Source of the DNA: Sipunculus nudus
Lineage: Eukaryota > Annelida > Sipuncula > Golfingiida > Sipunculidae
Assembly (NCBI GenBank): GCA_026874595.1
Contig: CM049320.1
Location: forward strand, 12,711,488-12,775,487
Length of the DNA: 64,000 bases
Reading direction: 5' to 3'
Shown here: piece by piece, positions 1-12,850 of the stretch
Layout: every line of letters starts with the position of its first letter
Position numbering within the stretch: position 1 is the stretch's first letter
Notes under the pieces: model-generated
The model's input: the letters and a program-made list of their open reading frames with translations, nothing else
The model's database searches: none
What the model was told of the DNA's origin: nothing
Made by a program: the position numbers and the translations under genes

Positions 1-710
1 TGATTTTAACCCAAGGCAGACAAACAGATGGACACTGTGCAAACATGGTTGCAGGTGGCGCCACCATTTTTTGTGTATGTTATAAAGCTCTCCAAGGGCT
101 ACATTTGTGCAAAAAAATTTTCCTGATCTGTCAAACGGTTCCCGAGATATGAGCTTGGATGTCTGCAGCGTAAACGTGAATGTAGGTGGCGCCACCTGTC
201 ACAAAATCAGAAAAGCTATCCAGGATGTATACGCATGCCAAATTTCAGGTGAATTAGTCAAGTCACTGCAGAGATATGAGTGATTTTAACCCAAGGCAGA
301 CGAACAGATGGACACTGTGCAAACATGGTTGCAGGTGGCGCCACCATTTTTTGTGTATGTTATAAAGCTCTCCAAGGGCTACATTTGTGCAAAAAAATTT
401 TCCTGATCGGTCAAATGGTTCCCGAGATATGAGCTTGGATGTCTGCAGCGTAAACGTGAATGTAGGTGGCGCCACCTGTCACAAAATCAGAAAAGCCATC
501 CAGGATGTATACGCATGCCAAATTTCAGATGAATTTGTCAAGTCACTGCAGAGATATGAGTGATTTTAACCTAAGGCAGACAAACAGATGGACACTGTGC
601 AAACATGGTTGCAGGTGGCGCCACCATTTTTTGTGTATGTTATAAAGCTCTCCAAGGGCTACATTTGTGCAAAAAAATTTTCCTGATCCGTCAAACGGTT
701 CCCGAGATAT
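1..710 (+). repeat. 280-bp tandem repeat, about 2.5 copies
   Basis: Units begin at 1, 281 and 561 with TGATTTTAACC and align without gaps; differences are a few substitutions per unit. The array breaks into the unique tail near 711. Confidence 0.95.
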
Positions 711-907
711 GTGGGTTTATGTGTGGAAACAGACGCACAAACGGACGCAGAGCGCGGAGGAAAGGTCAGAGGTCAAAACAAAATCGGGGCGCAGCAGTTC
801 ACATGTGACCCGAACATAATCCCGGGTTTCGTAAAATTCCGCCCAGCGGTTACGGAGGAGTTCTCCGGAAACCTACGCGGCGGCGGCGGCGTGCAGCTGA
901 AAACATA

Positions 908-937
908 GTATCCGCAAAACTCAGTTTTGGCGGATAC
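908..937 (+). repeat. 3' hairpin of tandem-repeat element, copy A
   Basis: Near-perfect inverted repeat of 12-13 bases around a five-base loop. It is conserved in sequence and length in copy B at 60793-60822, where only the loop differs slightly. Confidence 0.75.
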
Positions 938-2320
938 AATTATACACAGAGGTAGCCAGAAATCACATAAATTATTTTTCAAAAGTTAGGTGATTGGGCA
1001 CCTTTAATATTTAGTTACATTACAAGATTACAGAAATAAATCTATATTTTTACAGGTATCTTATATATAATTTAATGAACCACACCTGGCTCTCCTTAAC
1101 CATGGTTAAGTAGTACTAAGTGGGAGTACCAAATGTCTTTCTGAAGCCAGCATGATACATGTCTCAAATTAGACTGAGTTAGCCCTGAAATATGGGGATC
1201 TCAAAATCCTGTCATAGTGTTTCCTGTGATTGAGAAGTAATTTTATTTAAATCTCTTATTGATTTATGTTAACTGTGTTTAGCTGTTGTATCAGTTCTTA
1301 TTAGAATCAGAAATTGTATTAGTTCTTATCAGAGGCATTGTCACTTGCCGGAGCCGTTAATAATCATAATTGTCCTGATTGATATAGATATTATTTATCA
1401 GTATATACATATACCGTTTTTGATTACCCCTTGGACTTTTTAGAGATATCTTTGTGAAAACGGAAGGGATGAGCCGTTCTCACCTGAAAAAAAAAAAATT
1501 GGCAGTTCTAAGGGTCACTAATATTTTGCCATCTCACTTGACAAATTTGATGACTTGAAATTTTGTAAGGGTGTCCCAAGCCCTTAAATATTGGCTAAGG
1601 AAAGGTATTTTTTTTCCTAAATCACCAACTAAAAGTTTCCCAAGAATCCCCCAAAGAGGATCATATCTTAACCTAGAACAGCACAGGGGTGGCGCTTTTT
1701 GGGGTACACATAATATTTAATAAAATTAAATTTTGATTGCGCTCAGGGCACTCATTATTTTAGTTACGGGATATGATATATCAGAATATCACCCCAGCCT
1801 TAGTATCTATGTAACTAATTTCTAAATATGTAAGAGGAAAACTTGACAGGTCATGTTTAAAAACTTTCCTAAGAAAAATAACATGTGTGTAGCTGCACAT
1901 ATTTGAACAGTCCTGTGTTCTTGATTGAACTTTACATGCATGTTGGTACACAGGTAATGATTTTCACCTGGCACTCCAAATGTTGTCCAGGATATTTGAG
2001 ACGCAATATGACCTAAGCGATTAACACTGACCATTGTGAACACCCAGAGTACAAAAGCATTCCACGCTTCTGTAAGCACAGGGGCAGTTCTACAGTAAAC
2101 ACCCCAAAGTTAAAGCAATACACCGTTATTGATTTTCAATATCGGTCGATCAATTTGCACATGCTTTGTGTGCCGACCTGCGACCCGAGGAAATCGTTGG
2201 TGGGGAGGGGGGGCTGTGGTTGAGCATTCACAGATCTCATTGCCAGCTTTAAACAAGAAGGGTTGTCTAATTTATTTGCCACCGGGCCTAGCATTAAGAA
2301 AGTAGTAAACATAGACTCAG

Positions 2321-2384
2321 AGCTTCCCTCGTATGTGCGGAGAGTGTGTGTGAGCTTCCCTCGTATGTGCGGAGAGTGTGTATG
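2321..2384. repeat. 32-bp tandem duplication
   Basis: The segment beginning AGCTTCCCTCGTATGTGCGG is present at 2321 and again at 2353, adjacent and nearly identical. Confidence 0.9.
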
Positions 2385-2715
2385 AGCATATTTGCTCACT
2401 TTGGGATCTTTGTCCTTTGTAATGGAAACCTGAAAGGGAAAGAGGGGTGTAGGAAATGGCAAGGAAACATATAAAAACCATCAGACTTAGCGGAGAACAG
2501 TCAGTATACTTACATAGCATGTGTCTTAGACACTGAACTCGCAGAGAGTTGGCAATACAACTATACACTTACTTTCCGCCATATTTATTGTATGAGTCAT
2601 TTTGCACATTGGAGTAAATTTATCCTCATTTTCATAAATTTAAATGTTTAAATTTATAAATACATACATATATGGTTATATGGGTTAATTTAAATTTGTT
2701 ATGAAATGGTTATAA

Positions 2716-2720
<5 letters not shown>

Positions 2721-2748
<28 letters not shown>

Positions 2749-2800
2749 GATACTAGCTGATAGACCCGGTATACCGGGCTTATTACCGGAGTTGGGGTGA
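2721..2800. repeat. (TA)n tract joined to a retroelement-like terminus
   Basis: A (TA)14 tract at 2721-2748 runs into ACTAGCTGATAGACCCGGTA and the small inverted motif CCCGGTATACCGGG. This pairing of a simple-repeat tail and an ACCCGG-type end resembles RTE-like non-LTR remnants in invertebrates. The assignment is from memory of the family style and is weak. Confidence 0.3.
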
Positions 2801-3696
2801 TTTATTAACTGAGATGTGAAATGTTGGCTCATTTTTTTTTATTCTAAAAGTTAACAGAAAATATAGGTTTTCAGTGGGAAACTGTCTCCATAAGATATGT
2901 ATAAACATTTAGACACGACTGCAGAATGACTCACGCACCTCTCTGAGGCACAACACTTCTGTGAACAGAAAACTTTTCTATGTACAGCTGCTTGTATCTT
3001 AATTTTGCCACTTACTTTTAAATTACATGAATCCTTAACATCATACCGTCCGTCTGTATAAACTCATAATCTGGTGGAGACAGTGCATGAGTGATCCTGC
3101 AGTTGCTCCAATATTTTTACCATTTATTTTGTGGTTCTGTCCTCGTGGCAAGAAATTTGTACCCCGGTATGTTAACCTTGATGACCTGGCCAGTGATGGT
3201 GTTGACATTGCAAACCGGAATGAGACGCGGGAACATTCAGGTTTTCGATGATATTTGACTAGATTCTATCGGTGGACGTATAAAGATTAGGTTGATGTGA
3301 GGAACACATGAAAGATTTATTAAATTACGTTGCAAGGAAACTGTTCCTGAAGAAAGAAACAGAAATATGCATTCCTCGTAAGTAGTAGACATGGACCCAA
3401 CGGGACTCAATGCAGAGGGTCCGTATTCATTTTCAACCGCCGCAATGTTTTTTTTCATCGTATCAGACAAATTTTGAGGCCTGAAACACCAGACACCACT
3501 CCACCCCACCTAACCCCACGCCTGTTCCTGAAATTGAGACCTTGAATTGGGTTTTGTCATTAATCCTCCCGAGTTGAACTCTCCCTTTATAAAGCGAGAA
3601 ACAGGTGTTTTCTCTTTTACTAACCATGCACGTGGGTCAAATCCCTCATTGAAAGCAAGCGTTATTCATATGAACAATAGTCCTTAGTGTTAGAGG

Positions 3697-4213
3697 TTAA
3701 AGGGACATAATCAGGAGCTAAATTATGGCTATTCTTTCACACTTTCATTTCAGTTTTGCTTTATACAATTTTATACAAATGTTTCATAAGCAAAACCATC
3801 CTAGTACACGGTCTCATTTCCTCGCATACGGCTGTTTAACACCATGTCATGGCTCTGCGTGTTGGTAAACACAGTCTGTTTACCATAACAAGGCCGCATG
3901 ACCGGAGGTCCGATTAAGAGGGGCAACACGCTGTGTTTCAGCCAGCAGAAACATGTATAACATTTTTTAGGCTAAGTCAGACCGGGCATCTCCTAATTGA
4001 CACGTGTTTTGCCTCAAGGATGCACACGGCCCCACGCGCTTTGTTTATATTGACACCTTTCATCGCGCCCGGTCCACTGTTTTTAACATTTGTTTACAGG
4101 AGAAAGCATCGGTTTCAGGGCAATATTTTGGCCGGTACCGATTTATTTTAAAGGGAAGAGGCTATTTTTTCGTGTTAACTCAACATGCTTTATAGGTGAT
4201 TGGGCCCCTTTAA
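3697..4213. mobile_element. 517-bp MITE-like element with imperfect TIRs
   Basis: The left end TTAAAGGGACATAATCA at 3697 and the right end TGATTGGGCCCCTTTAA ending at 4213 are inverted copies with 14 of 17 positions matching. No transposase is encoded inside. A right-end-like sequence also closes element A at 987-1007, so the terminus is reused in this genome. Confidence 0.6.
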
Positions 4214-7200
4214 GTGACCACAATGCACGCATTCCGGTGATTGCTGAAGGCAGTTCGGGTGTGCTCGGTAAAAAACCGGAAAAATCAGTCAAAATTATAT
4301 GTATATAAAAAATTATTTAATTTTATATCGCCTATGTCACTGCGGGGATAATAACCTTTAAAATGATGTATGGCACAATATTGTACACAGCGCGGTTTGA
4401 GAGAACATTGCGAACAAACGTGAACTGAATTCCTTTTATAAGTATTAGATATATATATATTTGAGTTTCAAATGTAAAAAATAAAACATGGACAAGAATG
4501 GTAAACTTCTTTCAGATAAACTAGTGTAAATATGTGATTTTAAAATCAAGATATTTTAGTCTAGATATAAATTAATAATATAGTATTTCATAAAGGCAAT
4601 ATTAATTCTATATAATTCACTGTATTTTAGTTATACACATTGACTAATATTGTCTAGATGCAATTGTCCAAACTTTGGAAAAAAAGTTGTTCTTTTATAA
4701 TATCCTACATTTAACCACAGTTATTGTTTTATACATTTTGTGTTCTGATAGGGTTAGGCCAAGCAGGAACACTACATGTCAGACTTTGCTGTTATCCAGA
4801 GTATGCAGTCGAGCAATTAATAATTGTTTAAAAAACACCTGGACAGTAATTACTCAGTAGCTTTCTTGTCAGGGATGAAAATAGAAAGTATCCATTGATT
4901 ATAACATTTGGGGTTCTAATTGAGTTATGTCTGGCCAAGAAATTGCCTGCCAGTGATTAAGCTGCAAATGAGTCATAAAATGTAAGTCTCTGACACCATG
5001 AATCTTAATTAAGAGGGACACTTCATGAATATTTAATAACGTTTCAGAAGATGTTATTTAGGAAACTGCCATGTGATGGCTAGCTGCCATGGACAATTAG
5101 AAATGCTATAGATTATACGGGTGTCGCATTTTTCTGTAACGCTGGTTTCTGTCACACAGCTTAGCATGAATTCCTGCGGCGATTTCCAATTTTTGAAAGA
5201 GTAAATGTCCTCATCCACAAGACATGAGGCATCTTTTTATCCAAGATAGACTTTGAATTATGAGGAACCAAAACCTGATGAATATTCATTAAAGGATGTA
5301 CAGATGGCTTTAAAAGATAAAAATTCATTATTTAATTAGTGTCTGGTCATTATTGAGATTATAAAAGAAATGTTCTTCCTTATATTGTTTAGATTATTTT
5401 TTAGATTTCATGTAAAAATTTTAATTTGAAAACTGTTAATTTGAAATATGATGATCTCCTTTTAACAAACTTTATAATTTTTCTTACAGTTTTATATTGA
5501 TGAAGAAGATTTCCCCAAACCTTAATTAAGTTTATTGATGTAGCAGATACCAAAGTTTCATTAAGCTGCTCATTTGAGGATAGATTAATTTGTATTTTAG
5601 CATCATATTAGATAATGTAGATGTAAATAAAGCGATGACACCTGTGTCACTTTTGACATGAGGCTGAAGGTCAACCTGTGATGGTTGGGTGGGTTTTATT
5701 GGTGTGAACATATGTTACATATGGATATATGTGTATAGTTTGGCATGAAATGTGGAACGTCAGGTACCGTATGCACTCACCTGGAAAATTAGATGTCTGC
5801 TTGATTCATAGTTATTGTCAGCGCTGCCTTGATGTATATGAAACAGTCACAGGTCCGTGGACATGCACACAACCAGACATAAACACGCATAGTTTTTCTC
5901 ATTATTTCATCTGCTTGATTCACTGCTTAAAGTTTAACTTGTATGAAAAATTCACAGATACAAAGACACACATACATACATGTATAATATACCAGTTTGT
6001 ATTAACAGACATATTCACAGATTCTTAAATATTGATCTAATTTAAGAGAAAAGAATTTTTTACACATAATCCAAATGTATATTGAATTCAGTGTATGAAA
6101 TATATTATAAATATCAAGCTGTCTACACATTTTAAACTATTTTCACATAATACTTTACATGTAAAATGATGAATATTGAAACTATTCATTTGTAAACATA
6201 ATATTCCTTATTGGTACATCATTATATTAAAAAGTTATCTGTATATATTTCTTATACAGCTGTGTTTGTGTGAGTACAAATCTATATATTCACACCTGTG
6301 GACAAAAAAAAAGCTTGTCATAGTTAAGTAGACCTACAGGTGACCTTGTGACAACATTTCACACCTGTTTGATATAGGAAGTGTCACATAAATTGTATGT
6401 AGTACATAAGTACATGTTAAAATGTCATTATTTATCAAACCTAACTCCTGATATATGTCAGTGTACCTGATTCACTCCTCGTTTAAATTCCTGCAACACA
6501 CTGTTCTAAAGGCGGTCACCTTCTTGTGCCTACTTCAAACTAAAATTATCAGAACCATTATCAGTATTTTTGGATCTTGACACAGCTTTGGCTGATGATA
6601 AGTGTGTTAAGGTGACTGATAAGAGGGAACGAGGTCATCGTTGTTGGCACCATCTGACTCACTCACAGGTACTTCACAAGTTCGAGAGAATATAAATAAT
6701 TATTTGAACAAACAAATGATGAAGTCTGATTGTTCTCAGGGTGTGAAAAATGGCCACCTGGACTACTCCTTTTGAGATAAGTTTTTTCTCCTTTAAAGTG
6801 ACTCCACATTAAGTCACATTGCTTTCTGTTTAACTTCCTGTTGTGAATTAACGAGGATTGAATGATGCTTTGTCGTCAAGTCACCTTGGCAGCAGGTCCA
6901 TTAGCACAGAGAAATTCACCATACTGGTTCTTGAAATCAGTGAAAACAAAATGACAATACTGATCACATTTGCATATTTGTCAAGAATCTGTCCTATTTA
7001 GTTAATGACCCTTCTGTAAATGTAACTCACCATTTGCTACTTGCAGTCTATTTTGTTTATGTTCAAATTGTCATACCTGAAAAAAAGTAAAACTTTTGCA
7101 AAACTGGAGTTCTGTAATCCTAATACACAGAGTAAAATAATTTGTGTCTGAAAAAAAAATTCACATAAAAATAAATATGCAACTTTGTGTGGATAAGTAA

Positions 7201-8440
7201 ACTATTCATCCCTATTTCAGGATAAGATTTAAAAATATTCCTTTTGTATTCATGGGCATTAATCAGTTTCATTAATCAACTTGATATCTTTAAAGAACAG
7301 AGGATTTTTACCCAAAAATCTTGTATGATCACTTCTTCAGGTTTGCCAGAGTGACAAACTTGTAAGGGATGGCTGAAGCTCTGTTAAAACCATATGGCAC
7401 TACAAGAAAATGATCAAAGTAAAATTATCCAGGATCGCTAAGCAGTAATTATTTCTAGGGGTGTGTATGGTAAAGTAATCCCAAGTGAAGGCTGCCTGGT
7501 GCAAGTTGGGGTCATCTGTGAATATGAGAAAATGATCAAAGGCATGCAGACCAATTTATCATCCAATCAAGGGAAGGCTGAGCTTGGTGCTGGTGTCTGG
7601 CTGGTCCAGTCTAGCCAAGTGACCACACCTGAAGTTGTCAACGGTTGGGGTAGGGTACTGCATCATTAGATTTAGGTGACACCCACACCCCTTCTGTTTG
7701 GAGCTTGATGGATGGCCTGGAGTCAGTTCTGTTGGGAGAGTGATGAATGACCCAGATTCCATCTGCTAGGAGGTTGATAAATGACCTCAGATTCTCCACT
7801 GTGATCAGTGCTGCAACTTTCATCTGCAGCAGTTTCACTGGAGGCTGAGTTGAGATTTATTTTGACTAGAAGTGTCATGGTGTGTTTTACTTTGTAGCCC
7901 TGGCTGTCTGATGTCCAAAATTTAGGGAACATAGGTTATAAGTCAATGAGATTGTCAAGAGGGCAGGGGAGATCTGTGGTCCTTTTAATATAATATATAA
8001 TGGTTGGTATCAAGTTCTCGCTGTTAGAATCAAATGCTTCCTTATGTTGCTTATGTCAGCCACCCAACCCCGTGGGAAAAAATACTGTACTGTTACAAAG
8101 TTCTACATTGAAACCATTCTTTACTCCTATGTACACTAATATTGTATTAAAAAAAAATACTAAGATTCATTGGGAACCCGGATCTACACTTTTGGTGGCC
8201 TTCCATGCTTTTAGGAAATTGCTTTTGACACCAGAGTAGTTGAGAAACATTTAACAGAGTACTTTTACAAATGACCTGTCAGCTTCATTTTCACCCTGTG
8301 CTATCAAATTTCTCACCAATGAGTAGCTGAAAAATTATCTGATATACTTGAAAATGATGTCATAGATAATTATTAATCTCTGTTGTAGGATATATTTTGA
8401 GTGTATTTTTTGGTTTCATTGAATTGAAGAAAACAATGCA

Positions 8441-8645
8441 CTGTAATTTGAGAAAGAAAATGGCTGTCATCAAGGATTGTTTGATGGAGATTTAAGAATA
8501 TTAGGTTTGTTAAAGTCAGAAGAAGCCAAAAAAGTGGCAGTAACATTCAGCTGTTATTTGAGAAAGAAAATGGCTGTCATTAAGGATCGTTTGATGGACA
8601 TTTAAGATTTTTATGTTTGTTGAAGTCAGAAGAAGCCAAAAATAT
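8441..8645. repeat. 110-bp tandem duplication
   Basis: The stretch containing TTTGAGAAAGAAAATGGCTG occurs at about 8447 and again at 8557, with matching downstream sequence through GTCAGAAGAAGCCAAAAA and a handful of substitutions. Confidence 0.85.
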
Positions 8646-10679
8646 AATTATTAACACTTTTTTTATTATGTAAATATAATAGTTAAGTTTTTTCAGATGT
8701 TGGTTTATCTGCTGAGATGGTCTGGTTGCCAAGATTTCTATTGAAGAGCTTGAGAACTTGTTGAATTACACTTTATTTGCATATATATGTTCCATGTAAA
8801 CTGCAAAGACTAAAAACCAGCTTTTGTGGCTCAGGGGTACTGACCTGCCATGTAGTCCGAAACTTGAATGGAATTTTGCAGATGTACATATACTTTGTTG
8901 AGTTAGCATTAAAAAAAATGGAGGCAGGTACCTCTAACAAAAAATTATTAAAAAAAAAAAAACCCAAAAAACTGCAAAGACTATCCCGAGTTTAATTGAG
9001 CCCCCTGACAGATTGGAAACTGTCACCTCCACAGACTCTGTTTCAGACAATGACCCTTGATCATGTTCAATTTACAGCTAGATTCATAAGGTGGTTAAGC
9101 GCGTTGACACCAGAGTATTCACTGCAGATTTTTCATGGCTGGTAATCGCACCCAGGGGAGGTAAAGCCCACCATGGGACTGATAAAGATGTTACAATAGC
9201 TGCTGTTGTCTAGCCGTCTGGTCACAGAAAGAATGAGCAAGCTTCTCTAGAGAACTGTTAGTCTATGAGCAGATCATCGTCATATCAAAACCCCATGCTT
9301 GGATATCCACTCATATATCATCGAGCTGCTTGGTATATTTAACCTCATATCCATATATTAATAGTTGTAGCATTATTTGAATTATCAGACTGGAGTTGTC
9401 TATGGGATAGTTTGAACAAAGCCAGAATTGCCCAAGGTGCTGACTGTTGAGCAAAAGTTGTCTGTATTGAGTTATTTTTTATAGAGATAATTAAACTGGA
9501 GTTAACTCCTTATTCATTTCAAACTAGAGTTGTCCAGGATATTGGTTAATGAATCAGAATTGTCTTCAGAATTATACATTTTACAGTTGTATATCCAGCA
9601 ACAAGATTATTGAGTCTGAAGTGAATCCAGCATTGGTCTCAGTCAACTAGTCTGGAATATATAGTTAGCAACTGAATAGTAAATCAGACATTTCTGTATG
9701 GGTTTCCTTTATCCATTTGTGTGAAGTTGTTCAGTATGCATTTCAAAGTCATAAATCACAAATTAAAAAAAAAAAGAGTATAGAAACACAATATATTTGC
9801 AATATTGCTTTGATGCTTAGAAAGGTATGGGAGATAAGTCATTACAGTTCTCAGTAAAGAAAGTAAAGACACTACTAGGTACGTACAGCCCTTGTGAAAA
9901 TGAAAGCCAAGAAATGATATATATGTCCATTGTTTTTGTATGACGGAAAGTTCAGGAACCACTAATATATATTACACTTTCAAAAAGAGAAAGTTTGGAA
10001 ACCTTTACTTTGATATACATCAGTGCAAGAGAGAAAGTCCAGAAACATAAACATAAATTAAACACACTCGTAAGTGGTTCAATCTTTAATCCCGCCCTGC
10101 AAAACAGAAAAAAAAAGCAGTACACATAGAGCTTGGCCCATCCCCATAACATTAACCTTGCATCTAGGCAGTGGCAAAAGCCTGAAGTGACTTTTAAATC
10201 CCCAGGTTAGGACTTACGTGAGTAATCCCACAGCAGTAAGTGTCTTTTAAAGATCTGTCATACATTCAACAGTCAGTTTTTCTGTCCCACTTAAAAGGCC
10301 AACCGTTGGCAGTGCCATCCCATTTATGCTTGGTTAAGATCTGTAATAGCAGCCACTGACTGAATTAAGACACTGTAAGTTGTATTACATGAAGATCCTC
10401 CACTGGTAACGGGGACTTGCAGAGCATAAACATTCCCATAGGGCTTCACTACATCAGAAATAAGTGACAGGTAGACCTGGTTAATGGTCTTTGAAAATGA
10501 TGACGGAAAATACTCCAGGTGCTGCTCCCCAGCATACAGTCAAACAACGTTCTCTCAGGAGTTATTTTTAGATTAATAAAAAAATGGATAGAACTGATGG
10601 CTGACAGAAGTCTTGTCGTTTTTTCCTTGGCCTGTAAGGTTGCACTCTTTTGGAAAACTTTCAAAAGTGAGAATACCTA

Positions 10680-10945
10680 GAGGTTAAAGGGAGAAAAGTT
10701 CTAAAAGTGATACCTTTGGGTTAAGGGAAGAACAGATCCATAAGTGAGACCTTCAGTTTAAAGGGAAAAAAGGTTCCAAAAATGATAACCTGAGGTAAAA
10801 GGGAGAAAAGGTTAAATAAGTGATACCTTTAGGTTAAAAGGAAAACAGTTACAAAAGTGGTATAGTTAAAGACAATAAAGTAAGAAAAGTTACAAAGTTG
10901 TACTTTGAGGTTAAACTTAAAGGGAGAAAAGTTCCAAAAGTGATG
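10680..10945. repeat. Degenerate minisatellite, roughly 50-60 bp unit
   Basis: Recurring segments of the form GGTTAAAGGGAGAAAAGTT followed by CAAAAGTGATACC occur about five times with substitutions and length changes, ending in a 13-G run at 10958-10970. Confidence 0.6.
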
Positions 10946-11890
10946 ATGTGTGTGTATGGGGGGGGGGGGGTTGGGGAAAAGAAAGAAGGGGAGGATATTA
11001 TTCACTGTATATAAAAGAAGAGAAAACAAAAGAGATATAATGAAGAATATAACGCATGCCTATATGCATGGGGGTTCATCGAAGAAAGATAAAAGAGGAA
11101 GGAGAGATTAGAGGAATGACTGAAGCTGGTACTAGGAGCTCATTTGCTCCATTCAGGATTCCATCACATTTAGGACCACCTGTGGTAAGGGGATCTGAAA
11201 TTCAGTCAGAGGACAGTAGGAGTACTTAGAGTTGTTTACAGAACGTTTACGGTAGGGGGAGCCCGGCATTGGTTACATCCAGCCCTGAGGCTGGGTTTAC
11301 CAGACTCCCAAAATGTACTCCTCCAGGTCAGCCATGTTTACACGCCATTAGACCAGCGATGATGCTGCACAGATCAACTGTTGTAAACTGTATACATCAG
11401 GGCTAGGGGTTGGGTGAAGGATGGGCTGGCCTAGCAGCCACTCACGATGCTACTCCAGTGTGTCTGTTTGTAAAGTTGTGACTCCCGACCTCTTCTGGAT
11501 GTCCATGACCACTTACCAACATACAAACAGAGTTTAACCTAACATAACTTAACAAACATGTGAGTATCAGATATGAAAATATACCCATATGTTCACACAT
11601 GTGATGTAACTGTGATAGCACAGTGTCAACAAATATTCCTGATCCTATAGAAGTGGTCTGTATTAACACATGAACACCCCAAGATGAAAAATCACCACCT
11701 GACACATATCAATATGTATGCTAACAAACTTAAACTTTCAAGTAAACATTGTCCCTCAAATGTCTATACATTCTTTTGAAGGAAATATATGAATGTTAAC
11801 TTTGATCAGTCAGTTGTCTTCTTGAATTATTTAAAAGATCTGAGATTGCAAACAACTAGTAAAAGTCTACAGCAAGAATGATTCTAAGGT

Positions 11891-11990
11891 TTTACTTAGT
11901 CATTAGTTCATACATAAAATATTGTGTCAGAAAGTGTAATTTTACTTAGTCATTAGTTCATACATAAAATATTGTGTCAGAAAGTGAAAT
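11891..11990. repeat. Recent 50-bp tandem duplication
   Basis: Positions 11891-11940 and 11941-11990 are identical apart from one base near the end of the unit. Confidence 0.95.
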
Positions 11991-12663
11991 AATTTTTTTC
12001 CCTGAGACTTATACGTGGCTTCTACTTAATAGAATAACTAAAACTGACAGGCCATTCTGCAGAAGTTCTATATGCCAAGATGTTTTGGCATCAAATCTTC
12101 GTAAGAAGTTTGGTTAAGGAATCCACATGGATATGTCCTCTACTGAAATTTGAGATGCCCAGTATCTGTGTCATATGGTAATAAACAGTGACTTTACACC
12201 ACATGGTTAGACCAAATAGTAATTGAAATGGACAGAAACATGCTGAGGTAGGCAGTTTCCCAGCTGAAGATATCCCATGATCCTTTAGTTTGCCGCCTGA
12301 CAGATGGAACAGTCCAGTTTCCACGCTCCTGCTTGTTGAAATAGTCCCAGTGTTGTGGTACAAAAGACAGAGCGGTCAGGCCTTGTAAGGTGACAGGCAG
12401 ACAGACTCTAACACACAGAGACAGAAACATAAACAATCACCTGCCGACCTCTGACCTTTGTGTCAGGGGGCAGCATGTATCTCCATTATAGGGTCTTGCC
12501 CAACAGCTGTCAGGGTACTACAAACCATGTGATACTGTGTGACGACCTCGGGGATACACCAGACTAACCAGAGCCTACACCCAGGGATGGACAGAGATAC
12601 ATCTACAGCCTATCCACTTCACAATACATATATATCAACATTAAACAGAGCTCTCTATTAAAT

Positions 12664-12850
12664 TTTAGGGTCATTGGGTTCAAAGGTCAAAGTCAAGGTC
12701 ATCTCAGTGGAGGCTTATGCTCTAAAGGTTCTGCAGCCCTTTATTTGGATAAATATATCAATTCATTGGCCAGAAGAAACCCTTAAGTACCGATTGTTGA
12801 TCCCTACAACCATATCTGTTTTTAGGGTCATATTAGAAAGGTCAAGGTCA
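12664..12850. repeat. Degenerate 158-bp repeat with AGGTCA half-sites
   Basis: TTTAGGGTCAT is followed by AGGTCA-type motifs at 12664 and again at 12822. TCAAGGTCA occurs at 12693-12701 and 12842-12850. This could be a decayed tandem repeat or a nuclear receptor site cluster. Confidence 0.4.

Larger units (their letters stand above)
1..1007 (+). mobile_element. Tandem-repeat non-autonomous element, copy A (right part)
   Basis: Two full 280-bp units (1-280, 281-560) and a partial third (561 to about 710), nearly identical, followed by a unique tail to about 937. Each full unit carries two GGTGGCGCCACC palindromes. The tail ends in a 30-bp hairpin at 908-937 (arms GTATCCGCAAAA and TTTTGGCGGATAC). 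Sequence like the right terminus of the element at 3697-4213 lies at 987-1007. The same units, tail and hairpin recur in the same orientation at 59768-60822, showing a mobile family. A core of tandem repeats plus a hairpin-bearing 3' end resembles bivalve pearl/HINE (Helentron-related) elements; that assignment is inference. The left end is outside the window. Confidence 0.7.

Noticed and set aside
2721-2800. Complete non-LTR retrotransposon
   Set aside because: Only a terminus-like stretch is visible; no reverse transcriptase frame lies nearby on either strand.
3697-4213. piggyBac element
   Set aside because: TTAA is present at the ends, but the next bases are AGGG instead of the CCC-type terminus expected, and no transposase is present.
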